This document shows, piece by piece, positions 15,201 to 27,200 of a DNA stretch of 64,000 nucleotides. The stretch is from Rostratula benghalensis. Its lineage: Eukaryota; Chordata; Aves; Charadriiformes; Rostratulidae. How positions within the stretch are numbered: the first letter of the stretch is position 1; each line of letters starts with the position of its first letter. The notes under the pieces are model-generated. The model was not told where the DNA came from. It ran no database searches and saw nothing but the letters and a program-made list of their open reading frames with translations. The stretch lies in contig VXAI01000004.1 of NCBI GenBank assembly GCA_013399305.1, forward strand, positions 1,093,768 through 1,157,767, in the 5' to 3' direction. The translations under genes and the position numbers were made by a program.

Positions 15201-18200
15201 CTTCTCTTGTTTCAGGAGAGTCTTGCTGTTGTTTATGCTACATGCTGCCCTGGTCAGTACACCATATATGAACCTGTTATTAGACTGAAAGGTCAGGTGA
15301 AAACTGTACCCTCTCAGAGACCTTTCAGCCTGAAAGAAGTTCAGAGCAATGTATTGGATCCTCATCACCTGAAAACACTTCAGCCTGTTGAATATAAAAC
15401 TCTTCAGGGTATACTACACGAAATCGGAGGAACTGGTGCATTTGTCTTCCTCTTTGCTAGGGTAAGGGGGCTGGAGGGGAGGGGGTTGCATGTATGTGTT
15501 CTCCCATATAAAATTTCTTTGGATCTTGAGTAGAAAATCACATGTTCTAGCTGCCTTGCCTTAGTCTGCATGTGAATTAAAACACATTTGGTTTGTATGC
15601 CTTTGGTAGTGGTAGTGTTCTGAAAGGTGGGGGGAGAGCAACCAATGCACGTTAGACTAGAGACAGTCAGGTGTGGACTACTGCCTCTTGTAATTTTAAC
15701 ACTGATAGTGAAATCTGAGGAGAAAATCCTTATATGTGTAGTTGTATTATGTGAATATGTGCTAAGCATGTGCTACAGATCCTGCTGTAGACTCTTCTTG
15801 CACCAGTGAAGCAAATGAACAACAGGTCAGCTGTCAGACAGTACAGATATACATGCGTACAAGTACAACAGAACTAACAGGTACACAGCAAGGAAACAAG
15901 GAAACCTATAGGAAAACTGAAATTCTATTCATGTGAGATTTCCTTCTTGTACATTTTTGGTATAAGTGTTATTTGCCCTTGGGATTCAGGAATCATAGGA
16001 AGCAGAGTGAAGAATGGTCCACGGTCATCTAGCAAATTGTTTTTCTATTTGTGGAGAAAACTATTTGATGCTTCCAAATAGAGATAGTCTAGAGCTACAG
16101 AAACTTTAACTTAAATCTTTTCCTTAAATGTTTATGAAACATATTTTTCCAAGGCAAACAAGAGAATTTATTCTTATTAGTGGCTTGTATATTTCATGCC
16201 CTTGTGACTTTGTAGCATTGCAAGAATAAATTGTCTTCTACTTAAATTCTATTTAAAATGGATTTTTTTTCTTTAAACTGGATTCTTGTAATAGGACTTT
16301 GATTTTCTTAGCAGATCATCAGTTACCACAGTAGGAATTACTTCAGATGTAATATCTGAAAGTACACATGTAGGCAAGAATGAAGGTTAGGTACAGAACC
16401 TCGAAATCTTTAAGACGCATTTAATCTGGAAGTTATGATTTAAGACTGTAACAAGGCATTTTTAAGTTTTCTAAATGTTTCTCACTTAAACTGTTTTATT
16501 AAATGTACTATTTCTCTAGGTTGTAGAGATTAGCAGCTGTGAAGACACTCAAGCTTTAGCACTACGACTTATACTCTCTTTAACAAAATACAATCAGCAG
16601 AGGATACAGGAGATGGACAACTGTAATGGCTATTCTATGATTCATCGAGTGCTGATCAAGCCAAAATGCATTGTTGGATTTTGCATGCTGAAGGTAGTGC
16701 TCTCTAAACCTGATATTTTGTTCAGTGTTAGCACAAATTGAGAAACTTCTGTGATTTTAATTCTACATTTGAAGCCGTATTCACAAAGGCGGAACAGATT
16801 TTGGGCAAGTTTTGACTGGGAGTATTTTGCCTTTAAAGAGAATGGAAAGTGTTGAAAGATCCTAGTTTCAGAGGAGAAGGCAGGGGTCAGGAAAAGCAGT
16901 TTTGTTTCTCTGAGAGCAAAGAACTTAAATCTTTTAAACAAAAAACAACAACAAAAATTATATTGGTCTTATAAGAATGAAGCCTCTTACATGCCTCTGG
17001 TGGAGTTGCTAAACTCAATAACTACTTTCAGAGTTGACCAGGTAGACATTGATGCCTCTTTGAAGACTTTTTTGATAAACTGGATAGGACAACTGTACTG
17101 CTTGTGCTTATGACATTCAAAAGTATTTTTCCCCTCTTTAAGACTCTCCTTGAAGGATGCTGCAGTGATGAGATTCTCTGTATAAATGAAAACGGGCAAT
17201 TCATCCTTGATACAGATTCTTCTGCAGTTATCCAAGATGTTCAACTGTTAGAAAAGCTGTTGCTTGACTGGAAGATATGGTCTAAAGCAAAGGTAATTAC
17301 TTCCATTTTGGAAAGATTTTAAGTAGAAAAGTCAATAGTTCAGAAAAAGATAAGGTATTACGTGGTCTGAAACTAATTTCTCCAGTTAGATGTCAATAAG
17401 TACTAAAAATTTCTAAAATTAATGGTCCTTATTTTCCTCTGAATAGCTGGTAGTAGCATCAAGCTCCTATTATCAATGATGCAGGTAGCCTTAGTGTGTT
17501 AAGTTCTGTAAATGTAATTTATGTAAATGACTTGTTAGTTGAATGGATTCATTCTATAGAAAAATTTAAGACTGAGGAAGACCTTCCCTCTGGACTTAAA
17601 CTGTTGAAAACCACCATACAATGTTAATATCACAAAGAGTATACAAAACTAATTTTAAACAAAATGCAATGTTTTTTTCATAGCTTAATCATTAAAATAT
17701 GCTTACTATTACATGAGCACAGCTTTTTTTGATAGTTTTCTAGTTCTGATTTAGTCTTTTTCTTAGGTGCAAAACTAACTGTACTTGGTTATGTTTCTAA
17801 ACTGCTTTTTTTCCCATTCTCTGTGTGTAGGCTCAGAAATATATTTTTGAAGCCATGTTCCTGTCTTGTTTTTGTTTTTCAGCAAGGTGTTTGGGAAACT
17901 CTATTAGCAGCTCTAGAAATCCTTATCAGAGCAAACCATCACCAACAGATGTTTAACATTAAACAGCTGTTGAAAGCTCAAGTGGTGCATCATTTCCTCT
18001 TAACCTGTCAGGTTCTGCAGGTATTTTTCCTCAGAAATCCTTCTTTGCGATTGGCAAATACTTGGTTTTACTTGGGGGGGGTGAGGGGTGGGGAATGGTG
18101 AAAGAGACTAAATGCTAATGAGAAAAATGCTTCAGTAGACTATGTCCTCTGTGCTTCTAGACCCCTTTTATCTTTTTCAACAGGCATTTTTGCTGTAAAC

Positions 18201-21200
18201 AGATATAGTTCCCTACTAGGTACTCTCCTGTTGGACAGAAGGGGCAGGAGATTTTAACCATCCGGTGCTATCCAGAAACCTCAGCACTAGGGTATTTGCA
18301 TAAGAGTAGATTTAGATTGGATATTAGGAGGAATAGGTTCTTCACTATGAGGGTGGTGGAACACTGGAACAGGTTGCCCAGGGAGGTGATGAGGCCCCTT
18401 CCCTGGAGATATTCAAGGTGAGGCTCAACAAGGCCCTGGGCAACCTGGTCTAGTTGAGGGTGTTCCTGCTGACTGTGGGAATGTTGGACTAAATGACCTG
18501 ACTAGGTCCCTTCTGGCCTGGACCATTATATGATAGTCCATACATGAGTAGGAGCTGAAATGAACTGTGTCCCTTTTCTAAAGCGGGCCTGGGAAGTCTC
18601 TTACTAGTTCAGGTCTTCACTCCTGAAAAACACAGGTACTGTGCAGGCAGCAGAAACTGTTATCCTTTATCTATCTCACCAGAGCAAATAAGGGAACTGG
18701 CCTGTCATGCTCAATCTGAGCAGTCCTCTCAATTTATCTAGTAGTAGCTTTCTCCATGGCATGGAGGTAGCTGTTCTAAAAAAGGACTTTGGGGAAGTGC
18801 TTCAGCTCTTTGGTAGACACTTAAGAACATGATGTTGAAATGGTTTCCTGCTTATAGTACATACCTGTTTGTGAAAATATATACTACAATCCCCTATTTT
18901 CTGTCTCACATTCTTCTTTATTCTGAGTTTCTCATTCTAACGTGTGAAATGTATTTATTGTGTTTTCCTCTATTTTAAGGCTTTTTAATGTCTTTTAATA
19001 ATTTTCATTGCTGTAAATTTTTAATTTATTCATTTTTATGTGATATTCTCTACTCTAGAACTTGTTAGTGGTATAGTTAACTTTAAAAATTGTATAGTAA
19101 TGCAAAATCCTAGATATGGAATATTGCATAGTATTTTCCCTGCCTGTTGTACATGAATACAAACACCTAATATTCATTCCTACTTGGAAAAAAATAAATT
19201 TGTAGTTGAAAAAAACTATTCAAAGTGGCCAGAAATGACTTGGCAGTTTTTTTGGGAATGATAGAATGGATTATAAAACTACATAAACCATTCTCTGGGG
19301 AAACCTCACTTAACTGAAACTGCTGTATAACAAGACTAAGTGAAGTTAAGTTGCTTGGGTAACGAAAAAGGAGGTGAACTTTAGAAGTTAGTCCTGTTCT
19401 AAAATCCTTGTTCAGTTAATAGATAATTTTATTCAAGTAGCCATTGTCAAACTATATAGAATGCTCGATCAAGCAGAAATTATAAATATATTTATCAATG
19501 AAATATCAAAAGTGTATGTTTATAAAAATGCTTACTGAAGTGGAAATACAGAAGACCCAGTGTGGCACTGTCAGAAAGTTCTTAGTATGTTTGAAACATC
19601 AGTATTGGCAACTATTTTGATTTCTTCCCAAATATGTAATACCATGACAGATGACAGTAAACTACACTTTCAATGGTGCTTCATGTTCTAAGGCTCCAGC
19701 ATTTCAAGTCAGAGTAGTATAGTATGCAGATAATGGTCGTTTTCTAAAAATAAACCTGCATAACATCAACAATATTTTATTCATGCCTGAATTCTGAATG
19801 TGAAAGGCTTGAGGAACATTTTAGGTAGGTACATATCTCCTCTCAAAGAATACAGGCTTTACTACTTAACCTTTTTTCCTGGCTGTTCTACCACAGCATC
19901 AAAATTTAAAAAAAAAAAAAAAGACAATTTGTTGAATCAAAAATACAAATAACTTAGTTGTACTACTCTTCCTTTCTAGGAGCATAAAGAAGGGCACCTT
20001 GCATCCCTGCCTCGGGAGGTTTGCAGGTCATTTGTGAAAATAATTGAAGAAGTACTTGGATCTCCCCCAGACCTGGAACTACTGACACTGGTCTTCAATT
20101 TCCTCTTAGCAGTTCACCCTCCCACAAATACATATGTTTGTCACAATCCTACCAACTTCTACTTTTCCCTGCACATAGGTAGATATGTCATTTAACTAAA
20201 AATAAACTGTAAGATCTAGTTATTAATTACTATCTAAAAAAACCCACCTTTCACTCTTAGAAATTACTATTCTATTAATGTATTATTTGATTGTTATATT
20301 GCAATAACTATATATAAAATTTATTGAAAGAAAAAATTATTGTGACTTAGTAAAGTAGAAGTAGTTTTACCGTATTGAGAGACTTTATACTAGACTTTAT
20401 TTTCCAGGCTAACGTGGAGAGCTTTCTTCTGTCTACAGCCATAGATAATCTCTTTGGTGGTTGTGTCTTCAAAGTTCCATACTAAATGGAACGTGTAACG
20501 TTAGCTGCCTGATGGACACATTTGCCTGTGGACAAACCTTAGAGAAAACCGCTTAACTTGCATGTAAATGAAGCTTCTTCAGAAATGTGTATAAGGGCCT
20601 GTCTCCATTTCTTTCTTGCTTCCTGTTACTGAATTCCTAGAGAAATAAAAGGCCTGAGGAGCACCTTTAGCAAATGATGAGTTGCATTGCAAGATGGCAT
20701 TGACAGGCACTATCAGTGCATTGCATACAAGTTACTGAAAGTACCTATGTTTTTTGAGGGGTGCAGATCTAGGACAACAGCTGTCTTTAATATATCTGGA
20801 TTAAATTTGGTTAAATGACTGATATGAGCTTTAAAAATTCTTATTCTTTTGAATAATTGGAAACTAGTAGATGTATAGTTCATGCTTTAATATTAGCATT
20901 GTACAACTTAGACATAACTTATGTAAACATGGAAAGTGTCTTCCAAGTTTGAAATGTGTTCTTTTGTGGATGTTTGTGTATCTGCTGTTTTAGTAATCAG
21001 TTTCAAAGGCAGTGCAGCTGTGTCTATCTGAATCTTTCCTCTAATAGTAACACATGGAAAATTCTGAGTGAGAGCAGAATATATTTTTTGATACTTTGAC
21101 CCTTATTAGATGAACGTATTTGAGAACAGTCAACTGTTTTTGACATGGCAAAAAGTCAAAGTTATTACTGCTTGTAGGCCTGCAAGTACCATTTTAAACA

Positions 21201-24200
21201 TAGTTACTTGAGAACATGATATTTTCAGTGTTCTGAAGAAATCTTACAGATAAATCGCTAAACCAAAAAATTTGTGAATTGAGCGCTTCTCGTTAACATC
21301 CAGTGATCAGCTTGAAAAGTAACCTGGCTCCTATGAGTCTAAATATATCAAGAATGCAAACTTTAAAGTTTTTAAGTAACTTTTCCCCCTATCTTTTTCT
21401 TCTAGATGGCAAAATTTTTCAGGAGAAAGTTGAATCACTTATGTACCTGAGAAATTCCAGCAGTGGTGGGAAGTCAATAGACAGCACTGCATTTGTGATT
21501 ACAACTCCAACTGGGTTTACAGCTTTACCACTGGAAGGTAAAACAGTGATGGAAAAACAAGGACATTAAGACACAATCCTCTGGCGGATGACTAGAGCGC
21601 TTTAAAGCGTTACTCTCTCACAGACATTTCTCATAAAGCTCCCCTGCCCCTTGGAGCTTGGTGCCTGAACAGCAGAGTAAGGAAGATGGAATTGAACATA
21701 CTGCTTAAACTGCTCCTCATTAGCAAATTGCCCCATTAATGGCTCAGGCAGTGAAGTGGACCAGATAGCTGAACAACTTAATTTGGTGTACAGACCTGCT
21801 ACAGTTGTATGAGAACACCTTAATCAAGCAATTGTTGAAATAGTGAGCCGTAAGCAGCTGTCGTATCCGCTTTTTTGCTTTCTTTATTTCTGCATAATTC
21901 TTAACATCCATCTAACTATAGTATTAAGGTATTGGCATTTGGTTACAATGCAGGTATAGATACTTTTCCTACATGATAGAAGATGGGAAAGAATATCTTA
22001 TAAAGAACAACTTATGTACCTTGGTTATATAAATTAAATATAGTTTTCTAAAACAGTCTCATTATATAGCATGTGAAACAAGTTGAGGTCTGTAAATATA
22101 ACTGCTTTAATCAGTATTGAATTCCTGCGCTTTAGATGTCGTCATTATTGAATTACACTTTTAATCATACATTTTACACAGATTTGCATAGGCAGCCAGC
22201 AAATACCACCTGTAAAACAAAAGCTAAAGCATGTAAGTTATGCCTAAGTCATTACTTAAGCTCAATGACAATGAGAAATTTTGTGTAAAAATACATAACC
22301 TAAGCAAGTTTACCAATATATAGAAAGTAGGAGTCGAAACAAATTACTCTGATCTCTAAGTTCATTGCTCTATGTTTCAGATCACATATGACTTAGCTAA
22401 ACTCTGTATCACCAATGTAATACCTCTTGCAAACCATGTCTTCTGGCTCCTTTGCTTAGGAAAAGCAAATTGAGTTTAAGAACTACCTCAGTTGAAATGG
22501 TGTTAGTTCAATTGTCTTTCAGTAAAAGCAGTGATATGGAGACCAGACTGCAGTACTAAATTATCTATGGAATTAGTCATTTTCCCATATAGAATGTATA
22601 CAAAATCTGGTTCTTATAAAGTTGAGTGATTTTTTTCATGGCAATTTTACCAAGCTAGTATCAAAACTGTCATTAGTACCAAATTGTTCTCAAAGATTAT
22701 TCATATGTGCCTGAGGAATACTCAACATAATTTTTTGTGAAAACAGATGTTTCAGTGTTGTGATTCTGGATTTGAATGTCTAAATCTAGGAAAAAAAAAA
22801 ATACTTGAAACGGTATGTTTGTTAAATAACTTGCCACCTGCATGTAGGTTTGCAGTTTGTTGCCTTACCTGCTAATGTGGGTGTAGGCTTGGCTGCAAGG
22901 TTCTTGCAGCTTTATAGATCCTTCCTGTTGTCTGAAGGCCAGCTTGGTCTGCTATGTTTACACATGTGCCCATGTGTGCATACATTACTCATTAAAAAAA
23001 AATTCCTGATGCATCATCATTGCATTGGTACTAACTGGTGCATAGAGACAATTTGAGAGGTTCATAATGTAAATTCAGAAGCTCCAGTATATATGCAAAA
23101 ATTATCTTTTTTTATGAATCTTTTAGATGTGTGACTTGCTAAATGTATGGCTGTGTAGTAGTTTACTAGCTCTACTTGATCAGCCAAATCTGAGCTGTCA
23201 GGCATTCCATCAGTTATGCCACATAAAATTAGGCTGGGTCATCACAGTGTTAAATGTACGTGGAGTGTCACATTGTGGGGAAAAGCTTGTGTCTGCTGAA
23301 AAAAGGAAAGCTAAAGATGTATCTTTAATTCTCTAGAGAACGCTTCCAAGGCTGGTGTGCTGCAGAAGATAAGCTCTCAAGCACCTCAAAGACGTTGCAA
23401 AAGCTTACCGGCATCTCCAAGCTCCTCACCTCAAGTTCATCGAAAAAGGCTAACTGAAAGATTGGGAAGGAGCGTTGATGACCTGCAGATTATCGGCAAG
23501 CATGACTACATTGATCTTCAGGGTAAAACTGGTTTGGTAGGAAGTTCTGAAACCATAAAGAGAGTACAAGAAGAACTCTTTCTGAGCAGTTGTGAGTCTG
23601 CAAAAACAGTCTGTGACTCAGAGTTAACATCTGCTGAAACATTTGAAGATATTGCAAAAGAAGAGTTATCTGAAAACACATTTGAGAATAAAGAGGCTGA
23701 TACAGACCTGAAATGTAATGAGGGTGGTGGTGCTACCACTGAGCCCCTGCTACATCGTCCAGACAATCTAAAAGGACTGCCTTCATTTCAGAGGAGTCAG
23801 AGTAATTTTCCAGGTCTGGGTTTAGCATTTTCTGTTCAGGGAGGGTCATCAGTCATTGCTCGCTGGCCAAGCTTTGCTGACAAGAATATACTTCCTGAAG
23901 ACTGGGAAGGTCTTGCCTTTTCTTCAGCTAATGAGAATACCCAAAAAACATCCGAAAGCCCTGATGACAGGTAAGCAGAGAAGCAAAATGAATTAGCAGT
24001 AGCTCAGTATATGACCTTTAATTTCACAGCCCTTGGACTTGATTACTATTCTACAAAAATTTGAAGCCTGAAAATTAAGGGAACGTTTTCAATGGTAGTC
24101 ATAAACAAATTCATTAAGCCTTTAGTCTATAGAATTGCATTGCTTCAATTTTTGCACTATTTACATAGCTAACTTTAAGAAATGGGTATTTTGCTCTCTA

Positions 24201-27200
24201 TGGTAGGTTTAGGAATTAGGCTAACTGAAAAAATCTCAAAAGCGTAATTCTTTATCCTTTTTCTGTAATCCAAAATAAGTGATAACGAAGGAGTACTAGA
24301 GAAACATTTGCCAGATTTCTTCTTCTTCCTACCTCCCACGAGTAGCTAACAACTATGCATTTTATTTTTAGTGCTTCTAGTTGTATACCAACTGTGGTAA
24401 AACATACTCCTCTGTTTTCAGATGTACAGAAGACTGTCTTGTGCTTATCTGTTGTGGGTTATATGACCTCTTGCGTGGAGTTCTCCTGATCCTACCAGAT
24501 GTCATGCTAGAAGATGTGATGGACAAACTTATCCAACCGGATTATCTTATAGTTCTTGTGAACCACCCATCTCCTCTCATACAACAAGGAGTCATTAAAG
24601 TAGGCCTCTATAAAATGCTTTCAGCTAAAATCTTGTGAGCTGGAGTAGTTAACATGTTGGAAATATGAGGTTTTGTTAACTTTATATTTTTTTGTTATTC
24701 AGTTTTGAATTTTAAGAAATGTTTCTACCCCAACAAATTAAAAAAAAAAAAAAAGAAAAACAATACAAATGTGAAATTTTTCAATAGATCTACTCTGTAA
24801 TTTAAGCCAGAGGCTTTAAGGCCATATGACAGCATTACTGGTGTAAATAGAAGCAACAATGCAGGAAGTCAGTGACCTTCTCTGCAACCTTAAATGCACA
24901 ATGTACTTACATTTAACTACATGAAGTTGCAAGCAAAGTTTTGACTTCTAACACTGCTGACTTTCAGTGAACACGGACTTGAGGCTTCAAAATGTTTTCC
25001 AAAGATTTTTGTACTATTGACAAGGTCCATGTTCCTGGATGGGAACATTATGTAGATGAAAAACTTTGTGTAGATTTCTATTTTAATTTGAAGAAGAATA
25101 TGATTATATGGTTTTACCAAAATGATCAATAAAATCATGCATGCAATTGCATATACACCAAAGTGCAGGACTTAACAAGTATTAAAAGTTTGAATGTATT
25201 TATGTACGCACTCTCTATCTGTTATGTTTGTGACTTCATCTCCCCTGAACTTGACTAAAAACGTAAGAATCTTCAGATTAAAAGGGTTGTCAGCTGTAAC
25301 AAGAGCAGTGTAGATTGCAGTTGCAATAGTGCAATAGATGTTTTTAATCTGGAATTTTAAGAATTTTTATTTCAAACAGTTCAAATCACAGACAAGAACT
25401 TAACTTCCATGGGAGTTACATTAAATGTTTAAATCTTACATCATTATTATGTATTTGTTTTTAGTTGTTGGATGCATATTTCAACAGAGCAAAGAGGGAG
25501 GAGAAGGAGAAATTCTTAAAGAATCGTGGCTTCTCCTTGCTAGCCAACCAGCTGTACCTTCACCAGGGCACTCAGGAAGTTGTAGAGTGCTTTTTGGAAA
25601 TGCTCTTTGGTCGCTCTGTTGGCTTGGATGAAGAGTAAGTAATGCTTTGCCTTTGCATCCTGTAACTTAGTTTTTCATCTACAAGCAGCACACTTCAGAA
25701 GCAAGGATGTGATAGCTTTTGAATTCCTGTTCTCTTCTTAGTAATCAACAATCATGAGAGTTCCTTCAAAATTGTTTTGAAATGTTTTGCCTGTAGTTTT
25801 AACACTTAAATGTATTAAACTTATGACTATTGTAGGGCCCTTAAGCTGTTTATAAGCAACTTCATCTTATGGGTTTTATCAGCTGGGATCTTCTAAACCC
25901 TTACCCCTGCTGAGGTCCTCAGAGACCTGTGTGCTTCAAATGTCCTGTAATCAGTTTAACGCTTCCTATTCTTTCTGATCCTATGTGAAACTCTAATTAA
26001 AGTCCTCAGAAGTTTTTAGTAGTCACCTAGACTTCTGCTACTGGGTCTTGGTAAGTGATTAAGCATAAAAGCTTGATGCCACTGCTGCTTGCTTGGCCCT
26101 GAGTTTAAGTCCCCATTTCCTTTAGAGAAAATCCCATGCATATGTTGTTTCCTTTAACCAATGAGCCACCTCATATTGAGAGGAATAGAGATTACCTTTA
26201 GGCAGATAATCATCTAAGTAAATGATATTTTTTTTTAGAATTATTCTGACCACTTACTGATTGTATAGGGAGAGCAAGCATCTAAGTACAGTCAGCAGTG
26301 CAAAAAACCTCCTCAGTTGCTGCCTCTGCAGGATTTATAGCCTAATTACTTCTGCTGGTTGGCCTGATCTTCACCACCTCAAAAAGTATTTGTGTTTAAC
26401 TGCAAGACTTAAACCTGTCTCCTTAACGAGACCCTAAGCTGGGAACTGTTATTTCCTCAGGATTGATTATGGGGCTGGAAAGGTAGTTCTAATGACTCAC
26501 GTTTTCAGGATTGTGTGTAAGAGTCATGTGATGGGTTGATAACCTTAGAATAGCAATCCAATTTCTTCATCCACAAGTAGTACACGATCTGAAGCACTGT
26601 TCTGAATTTTACAGTCACAATAAGCCAGAAGTTGCCAAACTGAATTAAGCTTCAGCAGTAATGGATACAGGATGTCAAACCTGCTGTCAATCACTATACC
26701 ATTATACTGATGCCAAGCTGTATCTGGTTTCTTGATAGTGTCTGTGGCAGCTGTAATACTTATTACTGGAAAGATGATGCATCGGGGTGGGGGTGGGTTT
26801 TTTTTCTACAACGATTAAAAAACCCCTCTGTTTTCATGACATCTGTATTGTAAACAGTCTGTAGTTAGCTGAAGCTTCAAATACACATTTTAGGCACTTT
26901 ACTCTGAAGTGTTTATTTTGCTTTTACTTAATTTAGTAGACAGGCGTTGTTACTGCAATGAAATGTAGGAAATTGCCATCTGCATCCATGCCAAAATACT
27001 GGCTTAGATTGCTATTGCAGTTGCCTATACAAGGCTGCTATTTTAAGGATGTCACTCACTTACATTTATTTTAATAGATTTGATCTGGAAGATGTGAAGA
27101 ATGTTGGACTCTTTCAAAAATGGTGTGTCATTCCTGTTCTGGGCCTCATAGAGAACTCTCTGTACGATAACGTTCTGCTGCATAACTGCTTCTGTCTCCT

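Noticed and set aside
14835..15368. 177-codon minus-strand ORF
   Set aside because: Its C-terminal and N-terminal parts are the antisense of LYST exon 12 and a T-rich intron tract (giving Lys runs); no independent evidence.
16642..17244. Minus-strand ORFs around exons 13-14
   Set aside because: Antisense shadows of LYST coding exons plus short intron sequence.
25670..26600. Similar short segments ('ttcatctacaagcagcacac' near 25,675 and 'ttcatccacaagtagtacac' near 26,565) suggesting a duplication
   Set aside because: Similarity covers only about 20 nt with three mismatches and does not extend, so chance is likely.
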